This document shows, one piece after another, positions 44,101 through 56,100 of a stretch of DNA of 64,000 bases (its first letter is position 1; each line of letters starts with the position of its first letter). Source of the stretch: Lonicera japonica (lineage: Eukaryota > Streptophyta > Magnoliopsida > Dipsacales > Caprifoliaceae); the NCBI GenBank assembly GCA_021464415.1, contig CM038471.1, positions 74,006,851-74,070,850 of the forward strand, in the 5' to 3' direction. The notes under the pieces are model-generated. The model was given only the letters and a program-made list of their open reading frames with translations, was not told where the DNA came from and did not search any database. The position numbers were made by a program, and so were the translations under genes.

Positions 44101-47100
44101 CTCCACAACAATATAACTTCATTTGGAAAGGAAAAGTCCCTTCCAAGGTTAAGGTCTTTGCTTGGCTTGTATTTAGAGGAAGAGTGAACACTTGTGACGT
44201 TATTCAAAAGAGGAGGCCATCCATGTGTTTATCTCCGTCTTGGTGTATTTTGTGTAAAAAAGGTTTCGAAGGGATTGATCACATTCTACTCCATTGTAAC
44301 TACGTATGGGGAATCTGGGCTAAGTTGTTCAAGGCATTTGGGTTAATAGGGGCTGCCCCTAAGAAATGGGTAGATTTGATTGGGTTGGAATGGAGCTTTA
44401 GCAGTGCAAAAGCTGGGAACCTATGGAAGGTGTCAGTGATGGCAGCAGCATGGGCAATATGGCTAGAGAGAAACAAGAGAGTTTTTGAAGATTGTTATAG
44501 ATCGGTATCTAGCTTGTGGGATCACTTGAGATTCCTGATTGGTCTTTGGGCTAGGGCTGCTAATTTATTTGATAGTACTGATAGGCTTTTATTTGATTTG
44601 GATTGTTGTAGTTTTTTGGCCTGATGGGTTTATTCTTGTTGTTTTGGGTTGAGTTGTAACATTTCTGTAGTGGTTTTCTCATCCACTGCTATCTTTATTG
44701 CTTCCTTTGATGTAACTTTCTTTGTCTAGTAATAAAATCTTTCGTTTCTTATCAAAAAAAATGAGGCTGTTTATTAACGGCAAAAGACGATTAGGTTATG
44801 TGAATGGTGAGATGTTACCACCACTACTTATCGACCCACGTTTTAAATCGTGGCACGAGGAGAATTCGATGATTACCTCGTGGTTGATCAATTCCATGGA
44901 GGCTGGACTTGGTAAACCCTACATGTTCTTACCAACTGCTTGAGATATTTGGCAAGCGGTTAAGGAAATGTACTCTGTTCTAGACAATAATTCTCAAATG
45001 TTCGAACTCAATAACCAGTTGTGGAAGATGCAACAAGGGGATCATGGGGTTACAGTTTACTACCGCGACATGATAGCTATATGGCAAGAGTTGAATTTGT
45101 TTGAAACCGAAGAGTGGGAAAACCCGAATGATAGTGCTCGGTACAAGAAGAAGGTTTAGTGAGGTCGTGTGTTTGTCTTCCTGGATGGACTAAACAAGGA
45201 TCTAGACGAAATTTGGGGTCATATATTAGGCAAGATACCCTTGCTACTATCAGAGAAATGTTTTCAGAGGTACGAAGATAAGAGGCTCGACGATCTATGA
45301 TGTTGAGAGACGAATGTGAACCCCGGGCAGATGGTGAAAGATCTGCTCTATTAGTTAAGGAGAGAGCAGTAGATGCTGATAAGTGGGGAGGAAAGCAGAG
45401 ATTGTGATGTGATCATTGGAAGTGGCCAGGTCATACTAAGGATAATTGTTGGAAGCTTCATGGCAAACCAGCAATGTGAAAAAAGAGAGAAAACAAAACA
45501 AAGGGAGGAACACGAGCATTACAAGCAAGCAATGCAGATTCAGAGCAGCAATCTTCCTCAGAACCACTTCCATTCACAAAGGAATAAATGGAGCATCTGT
45601 GTAAAATGGTTCAATCTCATTCCTTCGGAAACTCTGGCTCCTCATGTTCCATAGCTCAGTCAGGTAATAAGTTTATAGCTACAATTGCCTACATCAGATC
45701 CCACAGCAACTGGATATTAGATTCAGGGGCCACTGACCACATGACCGGTACCTCAAAATTATTTTCGTCATATACTCCGCGTGCAAGGAATCAAAAAGTT
45801 AAAATTGTTGATGGTTCTTTCGCTGCAGTTGCTGGCAAAGGAACCGTAACTGTCTCCCCGTCTTTCACTCTTAAAAATGTCTTACATGTCCATCATCTAT
45901 CGTATAATCTTATATCTGTTAGAAAATTAACTCTTGATCTCAATTGTCAAGTTAACTTTTGGTTATCTCATTGTGAATTTTAGGATTCAAATTCTGGGAA
46001 AACGATTGGGGTTGCTAAACAGGATGAGAGTCTTTACTTCTTCAATAACGGGTCTACCTCTAGAAGGCAAGACCGACAGACTTGTTTTAATTCTATTTCT
46101 GTTTCTAGTGATAGTCAAATTTTGCTATGGCATTATAAGTTAAGGCATCCAAACTTTCAATATTTAAAGCATTTGTTTCCTAAATTATTAATGAATAAAA
46201 AATTGCTTAAATTTCGGTGTGAATCTTGTGAATTAGCGAAACATCAATGCACTGTTTTTCCGTCTCAGCCATATAAGAAATCACAACCTTTCACCTCGAT
46301 TCATAATGATGTTTGGGGTCCCTCTAAATTGCCCACTTGGTCTAGCAAACGTTGGTTTGTGACTTTCATTGATGACCACACTAGAGTATGTTGGGCCTTT
46401 TTCTTAAAAGAAAAATTAGAAGTTGGGAGTGTGTTTCAAAACTTTTACAAGATGATAAAAACAGTTTCAAACCAAAATTCAAATTTTTCGGAGTGATAAT
46501 GGGAAGGAATTTTTTAATAAGATGTTAGAGGATTTTTTCGTCAAAAATGGGATAATTCATCAAAGTTCTTGTAATTATACACCTCAACAGAATGGAGTTG
46601 CCGAAAGGAAAAATAGACATCTACTTGAAGTTGTTATAGCTTTAATTTTTCAAACTAAAGTTCCTAAATATCTTCGGGGATATGCCATTTTGACAGCTAC
46701 TTACCTTGTTAACCAGCTTCCAACACGAACTTTGAAATTTAAAGCCCCTATCAAGTTGCTTTCTGACCTATTTCCCAACACTCGGTTAATGGGGGATATT
46801 CCCTTAAAAATATTTGGAAGTATTGCCTTTGTTCACAATCATGACCCAAAATATTCTAAACTTGATCCAAAGGCACACAAATGTATTTTTGTAGGCTATC
46901 CTACAAATTAGAAAGGGTATAAATGTTTTGACCCGATTTCCAAAAGATTGTACGTATCTATGGATGTTACCTTCTTCAAGGGGCAATCCTATTACGCCGA
47001 CTCCCATCTTCACGGGGAGAGCATGAGTGAAGATGGTGGTTGTGGTTTCGATAATACGATTGATGATGTTTCATATGAACAAGTACCTAATTATTTTAAC

Positions 47101-50100
47101 ACACAATCTGGAAAAACAAATGAATTAAATATTGAAGATACTAGTATTGATGTTGGTAAACAACTAGGGTTAGTGTCATCCCAAAATCTGACTACCGATG
47201 GACCAAAAATGTGTGCAGAACGGTATAAAGGTCTTGTTTATTCTAGAATCCATCCCTCAGCAACCCCAAGAATCCAACCTGAAAATGGATCATGATACTC
47301 ACGATGACTCTTCCGAGATACCTGAAGGTAGTTCTCAAGATAATACTGAGTTAAATCAGTCTAATCAACTTGATCTTCCTATTGCTCTTAGGAAAGGAGC
47401 CAGAGCTTGTACGAAATCTCCTAAATATCCCATTTCGAACTTTGTCTCATATACCCTCACATTCTGCGTTTATTTCCCAAGTGTCGAATATAGTTATTCC
47501 TAACAGTGTTTAGGAAGCTTTAAATGTTCCGGAGTTGAGAGAAGCGGTGTATGACGAAATGAGAGCGTTGGAAAAGAATGCTACTTGGGAGAAAGTAAAG
47601 CTTCCAGAAGGAAAGACAGTTGTTGGTTGTAAATGGGTTTTCACGGTAAAGTACAACTCAGATGTCTCAGTAGAACGATACAAGGCTCGCCTGGTAACTA
47701 AATGCTTCACTCAAACATATGGGGTGCATTACTCCATAACCTTTTCTCCAGTGGCGAAATTAAATTCAATTCAGGTTCTCTTATCTGTTGCAGCTAGTGT
47801 TTTGAATAGCGCGCTTCATACAGGTTATAGCGTGTTTTTGGCCACTAACGATACATAGCGTTCTTAATATAGTGGAAGGAACAAAAAGTGTGGGTGATTA
47901 GGTGATGTAGCACGCTATAGCGTACACTATTTAAGTTATTCGGAAAAAACTCACGCTATTTTGGAAAATGAAAACTAGATCAAATATGAAAAAAACCTTA
48001 ACAAATCGTAAGCTCGTTATTCTCCCCCAGCCTTCGTCTCTCCCAACCACCATCTCTCACAGCTCTACCTTTATACGTAGTCGTCATTCGAGCTTTGTGT
48101 TCTCCTTGAACCCTAGTTTTATTTGAGCGTTGAACTAGGCTGAATCGTTTTACTTAAACGTTGAACTAAGGTATTCTTTGAATCCTAGGCTGATTTTATT
48201 ATTCCAGTGAACCTAGAGAGAGAAGACAAAAGAAACCGAGAGAAGAAGACAAAAGAAAGAACAAAAAGAACTGAAGGATGTCGGCACAGCACTCGATAGT
48301 GGGTGGGGTTTGATATTCTGAAGATTCAATTTTGTAATAACCTTTAAACTTTTGTTTATTACACTTAGGTAACTTTAAGTATAAATTTATGCATATAAGT
48401 CCCTATATATATAAAAAAAAATACCCCATATTTAGCATAACATTATTTTTTATTTTTTTTAATTATTACGCTATTGGAGTCCCGAATAGCTTACGCTATT
48501 TGCGCTACGCGCTTCTGGAACCAAAATGCTATTACTCGCGCTATCCCTATTTAAAACATTGGTTGCAGCTAACCTAGACTGGCCTTTGAATCAGTTAGAT
48601 GTGAAGAATGCTTTCTTGAATGGAGACTTAGAAGAGGAAGTCTATATGGAACCTCCACCTGGTTTTACTGAGGAATTTGGGACCAAAATCTGTAAGCTAA
48701 AGAGGTCTTTGTATGGCCTTAAACAATCCCTTAGGGCGTGATTCGAAAGGTTAACGAAGTTCCTCAAGGGCCAAGGATATACTCAAGGGCAGTTTGACCA
48801 TATTCTCTTCACAAAGACGTCCACAAGAAACAAGATTTTTGTTCTCATAGTTTATGTGGATGATATGATTTTGACCGGGGATGATGTTGAAGAAATGAGT
48901 CGACTGAAGCAAAATCTTGCCAAAGAATTTAAGATTAAGGATCTTGGTGACCTACGGTACTTCCTTGGAATAGAGGTGGCTCGTTCAAAAAATGGTATTG
49001 TAGTCTCACAACGGAAATATATATTGGATCTGCTGGTTGAAACTGGGATGAATGGGTGTAAGCCGTAGAATACTCCCATAAAAGTGGGTACTAAGCTGGG
49101 AGATGTTAAAAACGGTGTTCCAGTTGAAACAGGGAGATACCAAATTCTAGTTGGGAAACTAATTTACTTATCTCATACGCGCCCTGACATTGCTTTCACT
49201 GTGAGCATGGTTAGTCAGTTCATGCACTCACCATGTGAAAAACATTTAGAGGCTGTGTACCGTATTCTTCGTTACCTCAAAGGCTCCTCAAGGAAAGGTT
49301 TGTTCTTCTGAAAGAATGATAAAAGAGGGATAGAAGTGTATACCAATGCTGATTGGGCTGGATCGGTTACTAATAGATGGTCCACGTCTGGCTACTGTAC
49401 ATTTTTTTGGGACAACTTGGTTACATGGAGAAGCAATAAGCAAAGTATTGTTGCTAGAAGGAGTGCAGAAGCAGAGTTTAGATCAATGGCTCAAGGGGTA
49501 TGTGAGGTTCTTTGGCTACAAAAGGTCTTAGACGAACTTAGAAGGCCAATAAGTCTCCCGATGAAGCTATACTGCGATAACAAGGCTGCTATCAGTATTG
49601 CCCACAATCCAGTCTTACATGATAGGACGAAACATGTTGAGATTGATAGGCGCTTTATAAAAGAGAAGCTAGAAGGTGGAGTAATATGTACTCCCTTTGT
49701 TCCGTGTAATCAGCAAGTTGCAGATATTTTGACCAAAGGCCAGTTAAAACAACCGTTCGAATTTTAAGTGAGCAAGTTGGGCATAACAGATATCTTCGCA
49801 CCAACTTGAGGGGGAGTATTGATAATTTAATATTATTTATTTTAGTTATTTATGCTATTTTATCTGATATATTCTAGTTATAGAGTTTTGTGGGAAGTGT
49901 CCCACAGTGAAAAGTATTTTAGGTCAGTTAGGAAGTATACAAGGTGCTTTGTATTCAGTTTTTATTATTATGGAATAAAATATTAGTTCTCTCTAATTTT
50001 ACAATAAGCCTCCATACGCATTTAGCTATATTACCGGTTTGCTTAAACAACCACTTAATTGCAATAACGTTCGCCCATGTTTTCGGAAGCTCACCCTCTA

Positions 50101-53100
50101 ACCCAAACAGATTAAACATTTTAATCCACAAACTTTGAGCAAATTGGCAGTGGATTAAAATATGGTCAATGTCCTCTCCACTTTCCCTACATAATACGCG
50201 CCATGAGGGGGACAAACACATATACGGTCTCCACCTTTGGATTACGCCACGTATTCACTCTACCCAACAAGACTACCCAAGCAAACACCATGATCTTAGA
50301 GGGGACCCCACGCTTCCATATAAAGCTGAAATGCAGGAATGGGATTAATGATTGTATTTTCGAAAGATAGTCATAGAAAGACTTACAAGAGAACTCCCCA
50401 GAATAATGTGTGGACCAAACCCCTTTGTCAGGCATGTTTTGTTTAAGACTAACAATTTGGATCAGATTGAGTAGTAATAAATACTCCCCAAATTCCCTGT
50501 CGTAGAAATTCCTAGAAAAGCTAAGATCCCAAGAATAAGTGGTATTTGAAGACCAAGAGACAACCGAACCAATTGACATACTTTGGTTATTAGAAAGACG
50601 AAAAATTCTAGGAAAAGACTGTTTTAAAGTAACGTACCCAATCCATTTGTCTTCCCAAAATTGAATATTACCCCCCTTCCCCGCCACAAGTCTAATATTT
50701 TGCACAAATGAATTCCATACTTTTGCAATTGATTTCCAGGGAGCACGGCGAGAACATTAGCATCCTACCCGTTAGGATGGAGGCCATATTTGCTCACAAT
50801 AATTTCATACCAAAGCAACTCCTTTTCAATAAGGAATCTCCATAGCCATTTCCCAAACAAAGCCTCATTCCTTTACCCTCCCCCTTCCCTTCCCAAAAAA
50901 AGTCTCTCATTGTTTTTTCCTAAATTGAAGCCGATTTGTTACGGATTTTAAAAAGTGATCCGAAATAAACAGGAATACTCCCTAAAACCGATTGTGACAA
51001 AACCAACCTCCCCCTATCTTGAGAGACACTCTTTATGCCAGCCCTCCACTCTTTTAACCACTCTCTCAATAACGGTATTCCAAAATGATACACTATAAAG
51101 ACTTCACTCAACGGAAGCCGTAGGTATGTAAGTGGCCATGATCCACTACCACACCCCAATCTGTGCGCTATGTGTGATAATCTATCATCTTCAATGTTCA
51201 AGCCCGCTACTGAACTTTTCCCCATATTAACTTACCTATCTGCATTGCTTTCTTAGTGATCAAATACATTAAATTACTGCATCAATCCACCTACCAATAT
51301 TACAATTATGAATTTGAAGGTTTGCTATTCGTAATCTTCTTAATTCTTCAATTTGATATGGGACTTAAAGATTCTGCTAGCGTTCAACATCTACAGTACA
51401 AGAATGAAGCTCCTAAGAAAACAATTTCTAAGATTAAGGAGTTATGATGAGAGAGGCATTACCTGTAGCATTTTATCTTTCAATTGTTTTCTCCTTTCAG
51501 TTCTAACACCTTCATCAAAGTATTTAGCTTCCACATCATACCTAAAAGAAGGATAAAATGAAAACAACTCTACAGTTTTGTTATGGACAGATATAATTTA
51601 TGCCAATATTTCAGTAGATATAAGAAATAAAAATCCACAGGGTTTAAACAATTTTGAAAGCTAAAGAAGAAATTATAACAAACATATGGGATTCCACCAC
51701 ATATAGGATTGCACTAAAACTTCTTTAACATTTACCTTCTTGGTAAATTAATGATTGCATTACCAGCATGAAGCAACAGGCCCCAAACATACAACAAAAT
51801 ATTGTGCTGACTTCTACTTTAAGTTCAATGTTTATTCTACCAAGCTGTTTTTTTTATCAGAAACAATACACTTTTGTTAAAGACTAACCAAAGCGTTACA
51901 AATAAGATTACATCCTTAGTGAACAAGCAGTCCACCAAAGCCCCTCAAAACAAAATTATAAAATACATACAGCAAAACACTAACATTACAAAAAACAACC
52001 ATTAAACAGTGAAAAGATAAGGCCACAGCCAATTTCACTATTGGATAGCTGCACCCCAATTCCCACAAAGGTCTGAAATTGATAAGGATCCAAACATATT
52101 TGACAAGCTAGCCCAAAGTGAAGTTAATTGTTTGATTTTAATCCAAACTTCAGCTTCTTTGCAAGATCTATCTTCGAATATCCTTGCATTTCTCTCCTAC
52201 CAAATGCACCATGCTAAATCCAAGCAGCAATATCTCCATAACAGTTTCGATTAGTTTTTATTCCCTCTAAACTGCCATTCCATACTCAGTAAATTATGCC
52301 AAGAGCTAGTCCTAGCTCCAACCATTTCGAATTCCTCCCCCACTTTATTCCACATATAATAGGTAAAGCTGCAATGTAATAATATGTGGTCAATAATTTA
52401 TCCTCCCTTTTTGCATAGAATACACCAAGAAGGTGAGATGGCTAGATTAGGCCTTCTTTTTTGGATCAAATCAAAAGTGTTGACTCTTTTCCAAGAGGCC
52501 AACCAAGCAAAACTTTCACCTTCTGAGGAATACTAACCTTCCATATAAATTTGTGTGGCACAAAAATTGGGTCCAATGGTGAATTTATCAGCAAAAAATA
52601 GAATGATTTGCAAGAGAATATCCCCGATTTTTCTCCCACCCAAGATCTGGTATCTTTCTTGAATCTAGAAACATGAGAATGAGAAACCAATTCCAACAAA
52701 TCCAAAAATTCCCCACTTTCCCACTTATTTAAGTTTTTGCAAAATTCCAAATCCCAAGAGAAAGAATCATGAGAGTTCCAACGAATGATTGATGCAATCA
52801 AAGTATTTGTGTTATGTGAAATCCTATACAACCGAGGGTAGAGAGAGGCAAGAGTTGAATCCCCAACCCACACATCTTCCCAAAACCTAATGGAGTTTCC
52901 CATGCCCACCTTAAGTCAAATAAATGATTTGAATTTACCAATTCCACTAGAGATGGCTTTCCAAGGATTCCTATGAGTGCCATTAGTAACCATATTTGTA
53001 TGCCACCCATTCACATGAATTCCATACTTGCTTCTAATTATTAAGCACCATAATGAATTTTGTTCAAGGGGGAATCTCCAAAGCCATTTCCCTAACAAAG

Positions 53101-56100
53101 CCTCATTTTTCTTAGCAATGTTACCAATACCTAGCCCCCCTTTCTCCTTGCTTTTAGACACCAACTCCTAATTCGCTAAATGATCACAAGGTCTCTCCCC
53201 CATATCCTTCCCAGAAAAAGCTTCTCATTAATTTTTATTCTACCAAGCTGTTTCAAGTAAGAATTCTAATAATTCTAATTTTTTTTTATTTATATACGAA
53301 AGGAAAGTTTTATGTTCCCTCCGTCTCAAATTGATAGTCCCGCTCTCCTTCTCGGGATGTCTCCAATTGATAGTCTTCATTTCCATTTTGGGACATAAAC
53401 AATGTACCAAATTTGAAATTTCACAATCGAAATAAGTTGCATTCTTGACCATTGATTAGGTTGAAATTTATTTTTCCTTAAAAAGTACCAATCTCAAAGT
53501 GGGACTATTTATTTGAGATTGAGGGAGTAGAAAGAATGCTAAACTACAAACAAACTAATATGCCCTCGCATGTGCTAACTGCACTCATATGGTTAAGATG
53601 TTACCTAATACTAGTTAGACGCTTTTAGGGTCTGTTTGATAAAAAAAAAATTTGGAAAATGATAGGAAACCAAATAAGTTTTATAAGCAGTTGGAAAAGA
53701 GATGACTGATTTGGTGAGATGGTTCTCCATCTTTTCCTCTTTTTTCATGGAAAATTTTCTTACCCAGATACTAAAGAATTGGATTCATTAAAAAACCAAA
53801 AAAAGTAGTAGAACAAACCACCAACTCACTCATCTTTTTTACCCAACTTCCCAAATTAGTTAGTATCATGTTCAATTACTTTCCAACTTTTTATCAAGCA
53901 CAACCTCATTGTACAATTGTTTTTTACACTCCACAAAAGTGTGCAAAACATTTTGACCCAAGTCTAACCATCTTATACTAGCACAGTACATGGAGAACAA
54001 CAAAAAAGTTGAATAACCATATATATACGCACAATACATAGAGATAAGTAACTAAAAACAAAATAATTTAAGTGCCTTCAGATATTTGATATGGTAATTG
54101 GTAAGTCAACCTTTGGCAAATTTGGCCAAACTCTTAAGGTCGCAACCACCAATCTATGCATCACAAGACATTTACTTACTCTGACAAACAAGTTTCAAGA
54201 ATTAAACTGAGCTTCTTCCCAAAGTCGGGTACTGGATAAGAATGTTCATCCTTCTCTAATTGACACCAGTCCTATGATAATAAGCATACAAAGTGAATAA
54301 GTTAAAGCAAGTATCACAAAGCATAAAATTCAACATATTGATGAAAGAACCTCATTTGCAACAAGCAAGTTAAGCTTTTCATTCGCAATTTCTTCACAAC
54401 GTACAGTAGCCACCATCACCTTCATAAAAGTTGGAACTGTTAAAACAACAGTATTGGAGGAAGTCTCAATAAGCTTTGGGGAGTATGCATAAAAAGAGAT
54501 TACCTTGTGGGCAGGAAGGTTAAGATCCTTGTTCTCCCTTATGACTTTCCAAATCTCTTGCGCGCTAAAAGAAAACCCTGAAGCAGGAACTACCTCCCTC
54601 CCATCTCCAGCAAACCCCCGAAGTGCGACAGAATTGAAGAATTGCTGCCTTAAATTAGCCACCTTCATGATATTTTGGAAAAAAAACAACTAATATGATT
54701 CTTAAACATAATATCATCCAAAAGTTAAATAATCGAAAGAAATAGAACTATGTTTAAAAAGTCAAATCTGATAAATAAATGGGGCAAGGAGGCATTACAT
54801 AGCATATGGTGATCTATAGAGCATTTTTAACAAGGTTGAAACTAATAAACTGTCAATTTCTGTGAAAAATGAAGAATCATAACTATGATGACCAAGTTAA
54901 TGGTATAAAGGATAGTAAATGAGGTCATTTCCGCCAAGAAGAAATCCTGGATTCTTCTTTTTTTTTCATTGTTTTCACAATGATTCAACAACAGGTCAGT
55001 GGTTTAAAGAGATTTAGAGTGGGTCAGTTACGTAGTTAAAGAGCCCATGTTTGAATTGAAATTGAGATACTGATGAAAGTTCTTCCGTTACCAAGGCCAT
55101 CATGTATGCAACTCAAAAACAAAATGGAGGTGTCTATTTCCTATGATATCTGTGCATGTCTTTTGTACCTGCTCTGTAAACTGCTCTTCTTTCTCTTCAT
55201 AACTTGAAAGTGCCACAATCTTAACCTGGCCAATTAAGCAGTATTGCCACATTTAGGATATGTGATAATCATTCCTTTACAACAAATAAGAACAAACATG
55301 TCTGAATAAACATCTTACATTAAAAATTTCATCTAGTGGAGTTTCCTTATGACCATCTGGCTTATCAAATGAGTCCCATATCTACAGCCAAGAAAAGATT
55401 AGACAATGGGCAACATGGAGATTGTGAGGAGAAAGAAAAAATAGATACTTTTACCTGCGAAATATCTTTCCACAGATTATTTTCCAGTACTTTCATGGGC
55501 GACTACACACAAATAAAGTGTTAGAAATACACTAAAAGTTTAGTTTAACATTTCAAAGCGTCATCAAAGGGTACCAAAAGTCAACAGCAAATGAAATATC
55601 AGCACAAAAGTCAAAAGTCAACAGTAAATGAAATCTCAGCACAATATCTGAAGCTGTAGCTTGAATAAGGTAGAGAAACAAGCATACCTTTGTTTTATCA
55701 CGTACAACGAACAATAAAGTAGTTTTACGAAAACTAAATAGTTTACCCATGACCTGTGGAAGGACAATAATAAAGCAAAAATAGGTAAATTGTAAACACA
55801 TTTTCAATTCATAACAATTTTCTGCGTAATGGAAGAACACAGGAGGGTACCTCAAATACAGTTCTCAAAAGAGGCTTATTTGCAGCCTGCTCACGACCAA
55901 TATCATGGCACCACCTAGAGATATAATGTTCAAGGAAAATCAGACACATTAACTAAAGATCCTTAAATCATCAAATATTAAAACAAAAAACAATTGTAAT
56001 CATATGTACACCTTGCTTGAATAGAAAAACAAAATTACATGTTAATTAGTATTATGTCTGAAATAGCAAGGGCAAAAAGGGCAGCCTGCTTTTCAAATGC

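Larger units (their letters stand above)
43805..49809 (+). pseudogene. copia gag-pol pseudogene
   Basis: Broken frames of a copia polyprotein run through the element: gag ([15 protein letters not shown], interrupted by a LINE and resuming at 44760), protease ([13 protein letters not shown], near 45720), integrase ([30 protein letters not shown]), reverse transcriptase ([10 protein letters not shown], interrupted by a MITE, then [26 protein letters not shown] near 48860) and RNase H ([24 protein letters not shown]), ending IFAPT. Internal stops and frameshifts make it inactive. The closest relative in the window is the intact copy at 15351. Confidence 0.9.
43143..50003 (+). mobile_element. Decayed Ty1/copia element nested in the LINE
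   Basis: LTRs at 43143-43342 (200 bp) and 49817-50003 (187 bp) differ by small deletions. The TSD ATAAG occurs at 43138-43142 and 50004-50008. The primer site is TGGTATCAGAGG (43343-43354), and a polypurine tract lies just before 49817. The LTRs appear to start TATTG rather than TG. Two later insertions, a LINE fragment (44020-44759) and a MITE (47797-48561), lengthen it; without them it is about 5.3 kb. Confidence 0.95.
42797..51237 (-). mobile_element. 5'-truncated LINE, split by a copia element
   Basis: It is flanked by the 12-bp TSD ATCTGCATTGCT (42785-42796 and 51238-51249). The poly(A) tail appears as a T run at about 42799-42812, so the LINE is on the minus strand and truncated at its 5' end. 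Recognisable parts are the RT thumb ([11 protein letters not shown] type, 51225-50920), then the RT-associated zinc-binding region ([47 protein letters not shown]) and the C-terminus ([13 protein letters not shown], 43139-42948). The frame [12 protein letters not shown] continues across the copia inserted at 43143-50003. It sits in a GTPase intron, in the same orientation as the gene. Confidence 0.93.
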
